Part shown: positions 45,665 through 57,929 of the stretch, one piece after another | How positions within the stretch are numbered: position 1 is the first letter of the stretch | Layout of the letters: the number at the start of each line of letters is the position of its first letter | Assembly (NCBI GenBank): GCA_941918925.1 | Contig: OW799233.1 | Span: forward strand, 114,821,833-114,885,832 | Length of the DNA stretch: 64,000 nt | Direction: 5' to 3' | Source of the DNA: Phyto melanocephala | Taxonomy: Eukaryota; Arthropoda; Insecta; Diptera; Rhinophoridae | Position numbers and translations under genes: made by a program | Notes under the pieces: generated by a model | What the model was told of the DNA's origin: nothing | The model's input: only the letters and a program-made list of their open reading frames with translations | Database searches by the model: none

Positions 45665-46445
45665 CAACTAGAAATTATTTATAAATCAGTATTAAGTTGG
45701 GTCTCTATTGCTGGAAATGAGCTGGAAGATTCAATTTGGCACAGTTTTTATAAGTTTTTAACATACTTCTTTAGTGATTGTCTCCTAAGCATTAATAGCA
45801 GCCACTTTGAACTCTATAACCATGATTCCCTAGATATTTTTCATAGGATTTTAATCTGGAGAACAAACTGGCCGTTCCACTTGTGGTTTGTTATTTGATT
45901 CTAGCCACAATCAGGTTTGTTAACTTTGGTGAACCACGGCATTATCCTGCTGAAAAATCATCTTTTTTCTACGATTTCTCATGAAAAAAAGTTTCAAGTT
46001 TATTTGGAGCAAAGTTGTGTATTCTGTCGAATTCATTTTGGTATTGAGAAAAGATAACTCTAGTACACCATGGTCAAAAAATTGACACCACCAAAATTTC
46101 TTTTGATAAAATAGCGCTGCACCTTAAGCAAATAACTTTTTTCGTCGGTTAAAAATTTTAAACAAACAAAACTTCTTAAGTATTTAGTGAAAATTGTGAA
46201 GATGTTCTTATTCCAATCCGATCTTAATTATTTTTGGCAAATTCTAAATGCTCCATTTTTTGGCGGAGGTAATTATCTTGGCGCATACTTGTATTTTGGC
46301 GGCGAATAAATTTAGACTGATTAAGCACACGATTTACAGTTCAACGTGACCTATTTAAACAGCAATTATTAGCTATTCATCAATATTGCGTTTACTACGT
46401 TGGAAAAAATCTTTTTGTTTTTCTTTACAAAACATTTTAAAAATG
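45665..46445 (-). pseudogene. Tc1-like DD34E transposase, nearly full-length relic
   Basis: Read on the minus strand: helix-turn-helix remnant SRRTVNRVLNQSKFIRRQ-like near 46320-46350, a hydrophobic core including LELSFLNTKMNSTEYTTLLQ, the second Asp in MIFQQDNAVVHQS (about 45925-45960), then SPD-NP at the third site, and the C-terminal VPN-IFQLISSN-DPT-Y. Asp to the third catalytic position is 35 residues, as in DD34E Tc1 proteins, but the glutamate codon has become lysine (AAA). Many stops. No terminal repeats located. Confidence 0.7.
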
Positions 46446-47621
46446 TCTGAAAAGATCTAGGATGTACGTAATATTAACATAAACACATACTAAGGAGTAT
46501 CAACAAATCGGTTAAAAATTTTATTCCGAAAAATTAAATCTCCAATACTTGTAGCATTTTTTCCATTATTTTTCTTAACGTTAGTTATCTGGTAATTTTG
46601 CGTCTTAGTTCATAAAAGTACATTTGTAATTAACACCATTTTACTCCTTAATTAAATATAATCTGAAGTTTAAATAGTATTTTTTTTTAAATACCGCCAT
46701 GTTTTTTTTAATAGTTTTTTTTAGTTAATGACTTTTCAAGTTACACTTATACACAAACACTTACTGTATACTTATGAAAACTGACAACAACAAAAAAAAA
46801 AATTCAAAAAAAAGAGCCATTAACATAACTTCGAAGTTGTTAAAGAGCTGCAAAAGCAGTTTATTTTTTTTCTATTCATTTCGTAAAATAAAAAGTTCAC
46901 AAAGTTTAAATCTGTGAACCAGAAAGAAACACTTAAAAATTTTTACCAAAAAAAAAAAAAAATTAGATTTCTTGACATGTTCACCTACAACAAACAACAC
47001 AATGAAAAAGAAACAACATTTTTGCAACGTCAAACGCTTGTAAAAATCTTTAAAAATTTAGTTTTTGTTAAACTAAACAAAAAAGAAAATAACAACAGCA
47101 ATTGTTAAGTTGTTGTAATGGCGTCAACAATAAAGTTATGTTATAATAAAATACTACTCGGCTTAGTTTCGTAAATCCCATTGTAGGTGATAGTTTTACT
47201 TGTAGTGTATATATAGTTTTCCTTTTTTTTTAGAAATTTAAGAAACTTACAGATCTTTTGTTTTATTTTTTTTTTACCATTAATCTGACTCTATTTTGTC
47301 GGCGAACATGGATCTAGTGCACGGTTTATTCATAATCAAGTTCGTGACTAGATTTCATGCTCGTCTATTAAGTTGGGTCAGTTCTACAACTACAACGAAA
47401 ACAACAACAACAACAGCAGCAATAATAAAACATCAAAGTCAGAGCAAAAACTACAACATCAACTGCATATTACAGCAAAAGCAACAGCAACAAATAACAT
47501 CTCAACGACAACTCATTTCTTGTTGTCTGTTTTAGTTTAAGGTGAAATTGTATTTTTTTTTTATATTTCATTTATTACATAGTACCTTATAGTATTCTTA
47601 GTATAAAATTTATTAAATTTA
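46446..47621. other. AT-rich stretch with CAA/CAG-rich patch
   Basis: At 47380-47510 a run of AAC/ACA/GCA triplets gives a Thr/Gln-rich 79-codon frame (47296-47535 +). Such runs are common in fly non-coding DNA, and no start context, domain or partner exon supports a gene. Confidence 0.45.
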
Positions 47622-48260
47622 TTGTTTTATCGCAAAATTGTGTTCAGCGATGAGGCGCATTTTTGGCTTAACGGGTTTGTTAATAAGCAAAATTGCCGCA
47701 TATGGAGCGAGACCAATCCACAAGAGACCCTACAGACTCCATTACATCCAGAAAAATGCACCGTTTGGTGCGGTTTTCACGCTGGTGGCATCATCGGACT
47801 TTATTTCTTCAAAAATGAGGCCGGAGCTCGCGTTACGGTCAATGGAGATCGTTACCGCACCATGATCAATGATTTTTTGTTTGAAAATATGGATGACATT
47901 GATCCGGAGGAGATGTGGTTTCAACAGGATGGCGCTACGTGCCATACGGCGAACGCAACCATCGACTTATTGAAATCAAAATTTGGAGATAAGTTGATTT
48001 CGAGAAATGGACCTGTCAATTGGCCTCCAAGGTCGTGCGTTTTGACACCTCTCGATTATTTCCTGTGGGGCTACGTGAAGTCACTGGTTTATGCTGATAA
48101 ACCAGCAACAATTGACGCCTTGGAGGCCAGCATTGTTCGTGTTATTCGTGACATACGGCCAGCAGTGCTCGAAAAAGTGGCCCGAAATTGGACGTCCAGA
48201 ATGCGCTTCGTCAAGAACAGCCGCGGTGCCCATATGCCCGAAATCATTTTCAAATGTTAA
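47622..48260 (+). pseudogene. Mariner (DD41D) transposase, catalytic domain, N-terminus missing
   Basis: An uninterrupted 212-codon frame ending in TGT TAA. Catalytic Asp residues: FSDEAHF (codon 10), WFQQDGATCHTA (codon 103) and TPLDYFLWGYVK (codon 145). The 41 residues between the second and third give a DD41D signature, as in the 'rosa' group of mariner elements. The catalytic region and C-terminal ARNWTSRMRF…EIIFK are intact; V precedes LTPLD where relatives usually have D. The frame does not begin with ATG (TTG), and the usual ~150-residue DNA-binding part is absent, so it is a 5'-truncated copy. Shadow frames on both strands are ignored. Confidence 0.9.
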
Positions 48261-48368
48261 TGTCACGTATTGATCTTTCGAATAAAAAAAAAATTTTGAT
48301 TACAATTTAATTTTTTGTGTTATTTTTTACAATTTCAAGTTCTATCGGGCTTAAAAAAACACCCTTTA
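48261..48368 (+). mobile_element. Mariner 3' untranslated region and right terminal repeat
   Basis: After the stop come AATAAAAAAAAAATTTTGAT and the putative right end, TTCTATCGGGCTTAAAAAAA then CACCCTTTA, with TA at the edge. The matching left end (starting TAAAGGGTGTTTTTTTAAGC) was not found upstream, consistent with the missing 5' half. Confidence 0.6.
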
Positions 48369-48964
48369 TTTACATTCTACTTTTTTTTGATTTCTTTGCA
48401 CTGTGGGACTATAAAATACTTTATATACAAAACTTGATTATAGTTCCTAAATTTTAATACAATAGAAAATAAATTTAAAACATTTTTATTTTAGGTGTTG
48501 CTTGTTTTTTTTAGCGAAAATTTAATAAATATTTTTTTAAGTTTATGACATATTACTTAATAAATTTTTTACAGATTTTTTTTATTTCAAAAAAATGTTT
48601 GATATTGTATTTTTATAATAAAAAAAAAACGAAAAATATGCGGATCAAACTAGGTTTTCGGAATTTAAATTTTGTTTTTTTGCACAATTTATGCTAAATT
48701 TTCAAAATCCTTTTTTGTAACTATATGTTAGATCCCAAATACTTAATAAAATCTTTGCCAGCTTTTGATTACTAAAAAAGCACTAAAATTAATATATTGT
48801 TGTTTAAAAAATTTAGATTTTTAAATTGCTTTAAAGCCATATTATTTCTTGATTTATCAGGCCTATAGGACTGTAACCTATTGAATTAAATAACTAAATA
48901 AATAAAAATGTGAAATCAATCTACCGAAAAATCTAAAAATCCCACTATTACAACAATATTTTCT
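48369..48964. other. AT-rich stretch, nothing recognised
   Basis: No frame or element ends were seen between the mariner and the LINE. Confidence 0.45.
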
Positions 48965-49630
48965 TTGTGTAGGAGGAATATCGAAGTCATACTAAAATTT
49001 TTGGGTTCCTTTTTCAACCCCCTTCCGTCCCCAGCAATTTCAAGGCTTCTGATTGGCATCCATTTCTTCACCTAATGCCGCGTCACAATTTTACGATTTC
49101 ACACTGCCGGCAATCCTTATTGCACAGTCTTTCTTCATTTCCAGCATCTCCTTCAAACTGAAGTCTCCAAAGCATCAACACTTAATGTGTGCCTGACTGG
49201 GATCTTCAATCTTCCCACAGCCAATGCTGGACATTCGAATATTATTTTCTTAGCATCCTCCAGGCACATTCTTCAAACATTTATATCCTCTAAGTATTTG
49301 CATCTTTTTCAGATGATGTTAAAACTTTCGTGTCTCGTAACCAACGCAGTTGTTCAGCCGTAATCCGTAATCCGAATAAATCCCAGTATCCTGCCACGAG
49401 ATTTTGGGCACTGTTTAAAAGTAGTTCCCTCCATCCACCTTTTCAGATTTATAAAGTTTACCCATTGAAAGACATTTGCCCGCTCCAACCCATTATTCAG
49501 GGCAATTCTGGGTTCTGGTTCTCGAACTGTTACCGCAGTTCCCTTCTTCGCAAGTTCGTCTGCCGCTTCAATCCCAACTATGGTCGCCTGTCCTTAACCC
49601 ACCTCAGCGTCACTTCATTTGCAGAAGCAC
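48965..49630 (-). pseudogene. LINE ORF2 C-terminus with RNase H tail (family L1)
   Basis: Minus-strand translation gives AADELAKKGTAVTVRE, the last RNase H helix with its 'ADELAKKG' signature, then ALNNGLERANVFQWVNF, FECPALAVGRLKIPV ('CPAL' tail) and EMLEMKKDCAIRIAG-like sequence, followed by the 3' untranslated region ending CTTCGATATTCCTCCTACAC. This organisation is typical of non-LTR retrotransposons of the I/LOA/R1 type, which carry RNase H. Everything upstream (endonuclease, reverse transcriptase) is missing, and stops break the frame. The 252-bp insert at 4828-5079 is a second copy of its 3' end. Confidence 0.7.
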
Positions 49631-49739
49631 ATACATTAAGCGTTTTCTATCTTTATATTTAAATAAAATAAAGTGTGTTGGAGATATCATCGACATTTTT
49701 TATTCGTTTTAAAGGCCTTTAGATGCCCTTATGTAAAAA

Positions 49740-50280
49740 ATATAAAATTGTGCAAATTTCCGTCATGCTCTCAAAACGCTCATGCAGAATGTCGGATGTG
49801 TTATGAGCTGTAAAGCACGTAGCCCTGTTCTGCTGAAATCACTTTTCGTTAGTATCCATATCATCCAATTCAGGCCAAAAGAAGTTTTTACTTATTTATC
49901 TATATCTCTTACTGCTGCCGGTGACGGTCTGGCCAACTTTGTTCTTTAAGAAGCCTAAACTCTATACTTAATGAATCATTTAGGGATGCATTAAATGCTC
50001 TTTGGATCGACAATTTTTTAACGCACCCTTTATCCAGAAATGAGCTTTCTTGCTGAAGATGATTTTTTAATGAAATGTTGCGCGGAACGTTGCCTGAACA
50101 GAACACCCATTTTGATGAAAAAAATATCAAATATGCAAGTATTGTAACTTGGCAAAACAAACTGAATAAATCACAGTAAATCTGACAGATGTGTCTGCAA
50201 CAATTGGCCACTTCCAAATCACCTTGGAACATCTTCGCGTTCTCTTCAGCAGCTGGACTTATTAAATTTTTCTTAATCTT
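49740..50280 (-). pseudogene. Mariner transposase relic, third subfamily
   Basis: Minus-strand frames read KAHFWIKGALKNCRSKE (damaged first catalytic block), VGQTVTGSSKRYR, FWPELDDMDTNEK and FQQNRATCFTAHNTSDILHE, then ERFESMTEIC. The motif order equals that of the copy at 47.6 kb, but the second catalytic Asp is Asn (FQQN) and stops occur. The C-terminal part is missing. It was transcribed or inserted next to the LINE tail, in the same orientation. No terminal repeats located. Confidence 0.7.
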
Positions 50281-51268
50281 AATTCAATTTAGAATCGTCG
50301 GACCACCAGTGTACTTTAAGTTCCATGTGCTAAATGTTCAAACTTCTTAAATATGACCGATCCTCGAGTTTAATAAATAAGTAGTTATAACCCAATCCCC
50401 ACGTGTTAAAAATTCTTGTTCATATTATGTAAACTGAAAAAAATCAAACTGTTGAAGAAAGTAAGATTATTGCTCATTTTATTTATTCCATTTCTACTCG
50501 CTTGAGTTCAATTTAAACACATTTACTGAACAAATCAAACAAATTTTTTGAACAAATCGTCAATTTCTGTGAATTAAAACAAGTATTGTATTGTTTTTTT
50601 TTGCAATTCAATTCCTTTATTATCTCTTTGTAATTATTGTACATGCAAGTGTTTGACGTTTCTCTTACTTTCACACTATGTGTTACTTTTTTTATTACGT
50701 TGTATTTTTAACAAAACATGAACAATCCAATGAATGGGTCGAGTAAAGAAAAATACAGGCATCATCTCACAGAATTTGGTTAACGAGCTAATATGTATTC
50801 ATATACATTAACAGCTAAATTAATTGCAAACGAAAATTGTGATTAATAAAGGAAATTTTAATCAAACTCATAGACATTGTTTAAATTGTAAGAAATAAAA
50901 CTCCTTGTAGGCCGGATAACGATGTTCACAAATAGTTCGTCAATAACAATTCGTACCATTTAGTAAAAGATATATGTAATTATCTCTGTCGTTTTTAAAT
51001 CGACTTAGAGTTAAAAAAAATGTGTATGTTTAAAACAGTTTATTTTTTATACTAAGCAAAATGTGCAACAATTTTTGCCACTAATATGGCAATTTATTAT
51101 AATAGAACACGTAGCTATCTAAACTAATGAACTTAAAAAAACTCAAAATTCTACTTCTTAGTAAAAGTTAAAAAAATGGTTAATTTTTTAAGAATAAAAA
51201 ATGTCATAAAACAATTTTTTAAGGTTAAAAATTTCATAACCGTCCCCATTGCGCAGCGTTCGTTTACA
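50281..51268. other. AT-rich stretch, nothing recognised
   Basis: No frame, RNA gene or element ends were recognised. Confidence 0.45.
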
Positions 51269-51270
51269 TA

Positions 51271-51518
51271 TCTGTGGCTTGGAGCTAAAAGGGCCAATGT
51301 CACTTTTTTGCTCTTTTGAGTTAATCATTGCATTAGATTTGTTTTCTTGTTCTTTTTCATTATGGTAAAACAGATAAAGTCATACTTAACCCAGAACAGC
51401 TTCATAAATAAAATGCTGGCCAATGTCACTATGAAAGCATATAAAAAATTAAAGTTTAATTCCAATTTTCTCAAAAGTAAATATTTTGACATTGGCCCTT
51501 TTAGCTCCAAGCCACAAA
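51271..51518. mobile_element. TA-flanked MITE, ~250 bp
   Basis: Arms of about 33 bp: TCTGTGGCTTGGAGCTAAAA then GGGCCAATGTCA, with the right arm reading TGACATTGGCCC, TTTTAGCTCCAAGCCACAAA. Only one mismatch near the tip. TA is present at both edges (51269-51270, 51519-51520), suggesting a Tc1/mariner-type transposase. The two overlapping ~60-80-codon frames inside are not genes. Confidence 0.8.
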
Positions 51519-51520
51519 TA

Positions 51521-54500
51521 TATTTTCAAGTAAGTGTTGTAACATTTTTCTTCAGTTTTTCCCCATTAATTTCTAAGCAATTTTAACGTATGAATATGAG
51601 TACAAAGTATTTGCTACCAAATGTACGGCATAATTTTCTTTCTCATATTTTTTTTATTGTTTTTCATGTTTCAGTTTTTTTCCTTCTTTTTTCTTGTTAT
51701 GTATTTTTGTTTGTCATGTCTTCTGTGTCTTTATCGTTAACAATTGATTGTGTCACGTTAAAAATTATACAACGACAACAACATAGCAACAGCAACATAC
51801 TAAAAAACAAACTACCACGTATACGGCAGTAGCAGCTAGAGACAACAACATTAGCCACTACAATTTCTTTTTCTTTTTTTTCTTCTTACATAACTGCAGA
51901 GAAAAATTGGTTTGTTAACGTCATTATTTCCATTTCTAAACAGCATCTTGAATTTATTTTAGTTTTTGTTTAAATATTGCATTTATAAAAAAATATATCA
52001 CATTTTCTAAGATACAGCCATTTAAACACAACAACAAATAATAGAAACATTTTGTTGTTTGACTTTTTTAACAACAATATTTTGTATTGCAATGCAACTG
52101 ACAACAGCAATGGCAGCAACATCATCAAAAAAGGTTTGTAATTAAGTGATGTCTTTCTTAACTTATTTTAGATATAATTATTGTAATTTTTCAATAAATT
52201 TCTGTTTTTTACACAATTAACAATCATTGTTTTTATTTACATTTATACAACTTTTTAAATTAAAAAAGGAAACATTTGTAATATTTTGATGCTATAAATA
52301 AGTTCTTTAAAACAGTATTATTTATCACAGAAAAAAAGTTGTAAAAGTCTAAAACAAATCTAATTATATTTATTTCAAAATCATTAACTTATAATTGCAA
52401 TAATTTTGGACTTATAGTTGGTGCGAAAATTAATTCCAAATACAAATTTTATTTGCAATTATAAATAAAATATTGCTTTGAAATACTGGATATAATATTT
52501 TTTTAAAAAGATGTTGTTGCTAAAATTCTCCTGGAGCCTTTTCTTTTAAAGACCTGCTTAAAATTTTCTAAAAGTTATGTCTTCTATTTCACACTACTTC
52601 CAATCACTATATTTTAGTGTAAACATAAGCAACAAAACATTACTCTCACCAAAATAAAATAAATCATCACTCGAAAAGTTTTTCGAGAATTGTTTAGAAT
52701 ATCAAAACACAAAGCGCGATAAAATAATGAAACGTCAAATCATAGCAAAAACATCGACAACAATAGAACACATATAGAAATCGTAAAAAAATAATATAAT
52801 ATAAAATCAGTACTACTAAATAATTTCACTTAGGGCAGTTCAAAGTATAAGGTTTAATACATGTGAACAAAAGGTATAAATTTCTCTTTATGTAAATTTT
52901 TCTTTGGTCAGAATCTTCTATCAAAACATTCAAGCAGGTTTCAAATGTTCTAGTTTTAACATTTAATCTTTGTTTTAATACAGCTTTTTTTTATTCCAAC
53001 TTTATTCAATTTTAGTTTTGTTCCTTTCCTCAATATGTATTTTTATCGTATGGCAAAACATATATTTTTGCCAGTATGTATTTTATAATGAGAAAGTAAC
53101 ATTCTCTCTCTCTCTAGTGAGATCTAAATAAGATTGCTTGTAAACCATTCTTCTTATCCTTGTGCAGGTCTTTAGTATATACACTAATACAACGATTTTT
53201 GCAGTTATTAGGGTAACGAAAAAAACGACGCGAAATAAAGTTAAACAACTTAATTTACTTTTTCCTACATAATTTTAACTTAATAAAATACAATAACAAT
53301 ATCAAATCCTTATTTAGAAACGTTTAAAATTGGAACAATAACTGCACAATTCGAAGACGATTGCCGATTGCCGATTGCCGAATTCGAGACACTAGCAGCG
53401 CAATACATATTCTTTTGATATTATTTAAGCGACTACATTATTATATTAGGATACTAAACAACATCTTACAATTTAGCTTTAATTACTAATTTATAAAAAA
53501 GTATTTCTTCTTATCCCTGATAATGCTCTTTCTTCATATTTATTCAATGCTTGATTTTTTCTTAAGAACAATTTAACTATGTACTACTGCTTCCGGTGAT
53601 TTTGTTAATAATTATGTTCACTAGGGTGGTCCAAAGTGGTGTAAAGCTTGTTCAAAAAGAATCCAGAAATATTGTTTTCGTCACACCCTTGTATGCCGCG
53701 CTATTGGTTACATATCGTAATTCGTTATTAATTGTGCGAATTCAACAAAATAATATCACATGCCATATAAAATCTTTGTTTTTCTATTAATTCAAAAAAA
53801 AAGGTTTTTTAAAAGCAACACTGTCAGTGTATAAAAATGTTTAATTATTTTATTTGAGCAGCACTTTAGTTCTTTTCAGAATACCACCGAATGAGGGCGC
53901 CACCAAAAAATATCCCAATCTAAAAATTCCGCTGGTCTACAAACTTAAGCCATCGCATAACTAGTTGTATACTGCTGAAGCTATAGAATATATAAACGAA
54001 AAATTTTAACTTTTTTACAAAAAGTGTTAAAAAGTGTTTAAACTTAAATTATAGTGCCCCTTATCCATATAACCCTATCCGCTTCCCAAGTGCCTTTCCC
54101 CATACTTTTAAGAAATTAGTATTCTTGCCTCTGGTCTAAATTGAATTCAATGCAGCTGCAAGAGAAAAAACACAAGTCGAAATCTATTTATGTATGTTAT
54201 TCCAATCTGAATTATACACATACACATGCATACACATGTACATCATAGAATTTAGAATATGATATAAAGTGATGTTTTTGCTGTAGCTGCTGTCGTCTAT
54301 TCAGATATAATAATCATTTTAACATTAAAGACCACTTTCCAAGTATCAAATTGCTTCTATTAGATTGACAATAAGGAAAATTATGAGTGTTCATCCTCAC
54401 TTAAACTTAAACACCAACAACGACAACGGCAGCAATAACAAAAACTGCAGAAAACACACAAAAACATTTGTAAAAACGATAATCACAACAACGCATTCAG

Positions 54501-55608
54501 AAAAAAACAAATGCAAAAAAACGATATACGAGTTGAAAAAAAATTATGACAAAACATAAAAATAAAATACAGTCAAACACGATAGAAGATAAAAGTAGGA
54601 AGTGGCAAAGATGTTGCTGCTACAGCTAAAGCTATAACTGAAGTCAAGACATACCTACCAAGCACAAGTAAAAAACCCAGCAGCATTACTAATACAACTA
54701 TTTCAGTTATTCACATAAACATACATGCAACGATCACTTAAGTTATAGGAAAGAAAGCCATAGGAAACCACCGGGAAATATTAAACATGTTCAAAAGACT
54801 TAAAAGAATTAAAATGTCCATTGCTTAAAAAAAAGTAAGATTATAAATGTTTGAATAAAAGCTATAACAATACATCAATGAAAATGCAAGACATTTTAAA
54901 CTTATTTAATCAAATGTCAAACCAGGGCTTCTTAACTATTTTCACCCTCTATTATTCATACGACCAAATACAATATGTTCAAAGACTTATAATTTTTCCA
55001 CAATAACAAAATTGCAATCCATACATTTTCTGTAATGAATTCATTCTTTACATCTACTGCATCATCAATTCGCTTTGTTGAATGCCAAGAGTCTGTTGTT
55101 CTAACAGAAGGCAACGTTTCATTATTTTTACACATACGAGTTTAAATACAAAAGTACGCTTCTATTTTTTGTTCTATTATTCTTCTGCTTCATTTCTCTA
55201 TCAAAAGATGAGTTTTTATAGATGTGCCCGGCCCGGTCTGGCCATAGATAAAGCAAAAGATGAGAACGGCGACGACATCGACGTCTAAGAATGAGATGAT
55301 GCTGATGATAATGGGTTTAGTTAATGTGAGCTTAAGAGGCATAAAAGGCTAGAAAACTTATAATAAAATTTAATTTCTACTAAAGCGTAAGCAAAAGGAT
55401 TTTTTTTATTTCTATCTGTACACAACGAAAAACGACTTAGCAGTTTTGATAGTTAAACAAAAATATATAAAGAAAACTACAACAACTGCGACTCACAACT
55501 ACGTTTTATGTTCAGCAATCTAACAGTGACGTTATATACATACATTTAAACTTTCTTGTATTATAATGATAAAGTTTACAAAGAAAAAAAAACGAAAAAG
55601 AGTAGAAT
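51521..55608. other. AT-rich stretch, nothing recognised
   Basis: About 4 kb without a recognisable gene. Small features: CAACAA-rich patches (51770-51850, 54410-54460), a CGATTGC repeat (53358-53381) and a TAGGGTGGTCCAAAG phrase at 53623 that looks like a transposon tip without a partner. Frames of 64-80 codons have no motif. Confidence 0.45.
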
Positions 55609-56397
55609 AAACAAGTAAGAGTGCTATATTCGGCAATGCCGAATCTTATATACCCTTCACAACGTGTAGTCATGCAATAACAGTTGCTTGTATCACCATT
55701 CCTCCCATATGAAATACGTACACGTATGTATGTTAAAAAAACGAAAAAAAAAAAATTTAAAAAAAAATTAAAAAAAAAAAATTTAAAAAAAAAATTAAAA
55801 AAAAAAATTATTATATATATAATATACATATATAAAACAAAAAAAAAATTAAAAAAAAATTAAAAAAAAATAAAAAAATTTAAAAAAAAAATAATAATAA
55901 CTATATAAATAATATATTAAATAAAAAATAAAAAAAAAAATAAAAAAAAAATTTTTAAAAAAATTAAAAAAATTTTTTTGCCTAAGTTGGGATTCGATGC
56001 CACGTTTTCTCTTCAGTATACACGTTTGTATGTTGTTGTTGTAATGTTGTTTTTGTGAAAAAAAAATCGAGGTGGTCGTGGGTTTTTGCTCATATCTCAG
56101 TTGTTTATTTACCGATGTTTCTGATTTTCAATACCGATCTACTCCCGAATATTTCTGATATTTTAATACCTTACCCGGGTCCAACCTATGTCGGGGGGCT
56201 TCAAAAAGTTGATTTCAACATACACACGGACAGACGGTCAGACGGACAGACGGACAGACTGACAGGGCTTAATCGACTCCCCTATTCATAAGCTTTCAGA
56301 AAATATATACTTTATGGGGTCGGAAATGAAAATTGTAGAAATTTCACACGGAATGACAAACCTATATATACCCTTTTTCACTGTGTGAAGGGTATAA
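55609..56397 (+). mobile_element. DINE-1-like repeat, full length, A-rich core
   Basis: 5' GTAAGAGTGCTATATTCGGC with hairpin partner GCCGAAT, TATACCCTTCAC, A-rich core, CTAAGTTGGGATTCGATGCC, then 3' module with four CGGACAGAC-type units, TTTATGGGGTCGGAAATGAA and GTGTGAAGGGTATAAAAA. Close to the copies at 32.7 and 62.35 kb. The frames at 55512-55829 (-) and 56055-56291 (+) lie wholly in repeat sequence. Confidence 0.85.
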
Positions 56398-56737
56398 AAA
56401 AAACAAACGTAGAAACCCTTTCATTTAAAAGGTGAATGTTCTAGAGTTACGTTCACTGAACGTGGTGTGTATCCGAAAACAAAAAGAAATAAGTACACAA
56501 ACGCATACACATACATTTTTACACAATAGAAAGCAGAAATGTTGCAACGATCTTTTAAAAGTAGATAGCAATTAGGGAGGATCAATTCACATTGAAAAAA
56601 CAAATGTGGTTTTCTCTAGAAAATTTATTAGGTTTCTATAAATGCTAAATTTTATGAACAATTTTACATTTTAACAATCATTCATGTTCTGCAAATCGAG
56701 TAAAATTAAATAAATCGGATAAGCGATTGCAGTAGTT

Positions 56738-56792
56738 GTTTATAAAAACATCGCTATGACAATTCTGAATAATTTGATTTCACTTGGAATGC
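56738..56792. mobile_element. ACTCGCCTG-family MITE, right-half fragment
   Basis: TTTATAAAAACATCGCTATG, ACAATTCTGAATAATTTGAT then TTCACTTGGAATGCC follow the right half of the unit at 28757-28890. Confidence 0.5.
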
Positions 56793-56856
56793 CAACATGG
56801 GCCAATATATTGAAAATCATACAAAATCTCAAGTAAAATAGCAAATTTAGACTATA

Positions 56857-57260
56857 CAAGTAAGAATGTTATATTCGACCGTCTCTAATCTAATAATGCC
56901 CTTCACTATCATTTACATAAGTAGTTATATGTATGACCACATCGTAGCGAATCCCAGATTTCAGATTTAATATTATACGTCATTTCGCTTTTTGGAATTT
57001 TTACATAGTAAATTGTATTTCACTAGGCCTTTCATTCGATACCCATATTGATAGGGTTGAGAACGTTTTAACGTTTTTATAGTTAACTGTATTCTGCTGG
57101 TCAAGCTCTTACATTTGATACCAATATTGTGGGGTTGTAGGGGTTAAGCCGTAATTACTATATTTTACCAATATATCCGCAATTTTATATGCCGTTTTGA
57201 ACTCTAACTTATTAGAATTTGTTTGATGCCAATATTGAGGCTGTACATTCCTACTTAATA
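56857..57260 (+). mobile_element. DINE-1-like repeat, tandem-core, 3' end missing
   Basis: 5' part GTAAGAATGTTATATTCGAC, ATGCCCTTCACTATCATTTA, then CACTAGGCCTTTCATTCGATA and CAAGCTCTTACATTTGATACC, two units of the internal repeat. The hairpin is mutated and the 3' module absent. Confidence 0.65.
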
Positions 57261-57929
57261 GATTTAGCCTATTCATAATTCATTTTCAATAATGTCCAGT
57301 TCGGAGAGAATTTTTTTGTTTATGTTTTTTATATATGAAGTTTGACATTTGAAACTAATGAGAGAGGAGAGAAAATTGCTTTTTATCTATAGACTTTGAC
57401 AGCTGAAATTAAAAAGAAGTGAAGAAAAAAAGTAATCAGCTGACGAAACAAGACTACCTGATGAATAAATGTGCCTTAGTCCATATACTAGTGCTAATAC
57501 TTAACACTTAATTTTGATTTGAATAAGACCTTAAAGAATTGTTTGCTTTTGATGATAGCCTAATTTTGTAAGCTTACATACAGGTAGTAGACCTAAAGGG
57601 TTGCATTTTTAACAGAGTAGTATTTAAGCTGTTAAATGTTTGCTTCAAATAATTCCAAAAATACAGTTCTGAAAGAAACGAGAAACTACATTATAGTATT
57701 GAGTACACCGATTACTGAATGCTTGCCAACACTAGTTTAGTGATTTTCAGTGGAAATCGCTTATTAATACGATTTTGAAACAAAAGATCGTCTAAACAAA
57801 AAGGCCGTTAATTTGATATTCTTGATGCTTTACTTGGCAGGCAATATTTTACATTCACAATTTTTCAAGACGATAAAAATATTTTTGTTTTACCCATAAT
57901 AAAATGTATTTATTTTCCCTTTTTGCTCT
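57261..57929. other. AT-rich stretch, nothing recognised
   Basis: No gene, RNA gene or terminal repeats recognised. Confidence 0.45.

Noticed and set aside
47296..47535. Thr/Gln-rich 79-codon frame as an exon
   Set aside because: Driven by an AAC/ACA/GCA microsatellite common in fly non-coding DNA; no supporting splice sites or domain.
49330..49662. Plus-strand frames of 110 and 78 codons as genes
   Set aside because: They are the antisense of the LINE RNase H tail at 48965-49630, which has recognisable motifs on the minus strand.
53623..53640. TAGGGTGGTCCAAAG as the end of a DNA transposon
   Set aside because: No mirrored partner or target duplication could be found within several kb.
55082..55288. 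68-codon frame ending in an acidic Asp-rich peptide
   Set aside because: No recognisable domain, upstream half is low-complexity Phe/Tyr, and no splice or promoter evidence.
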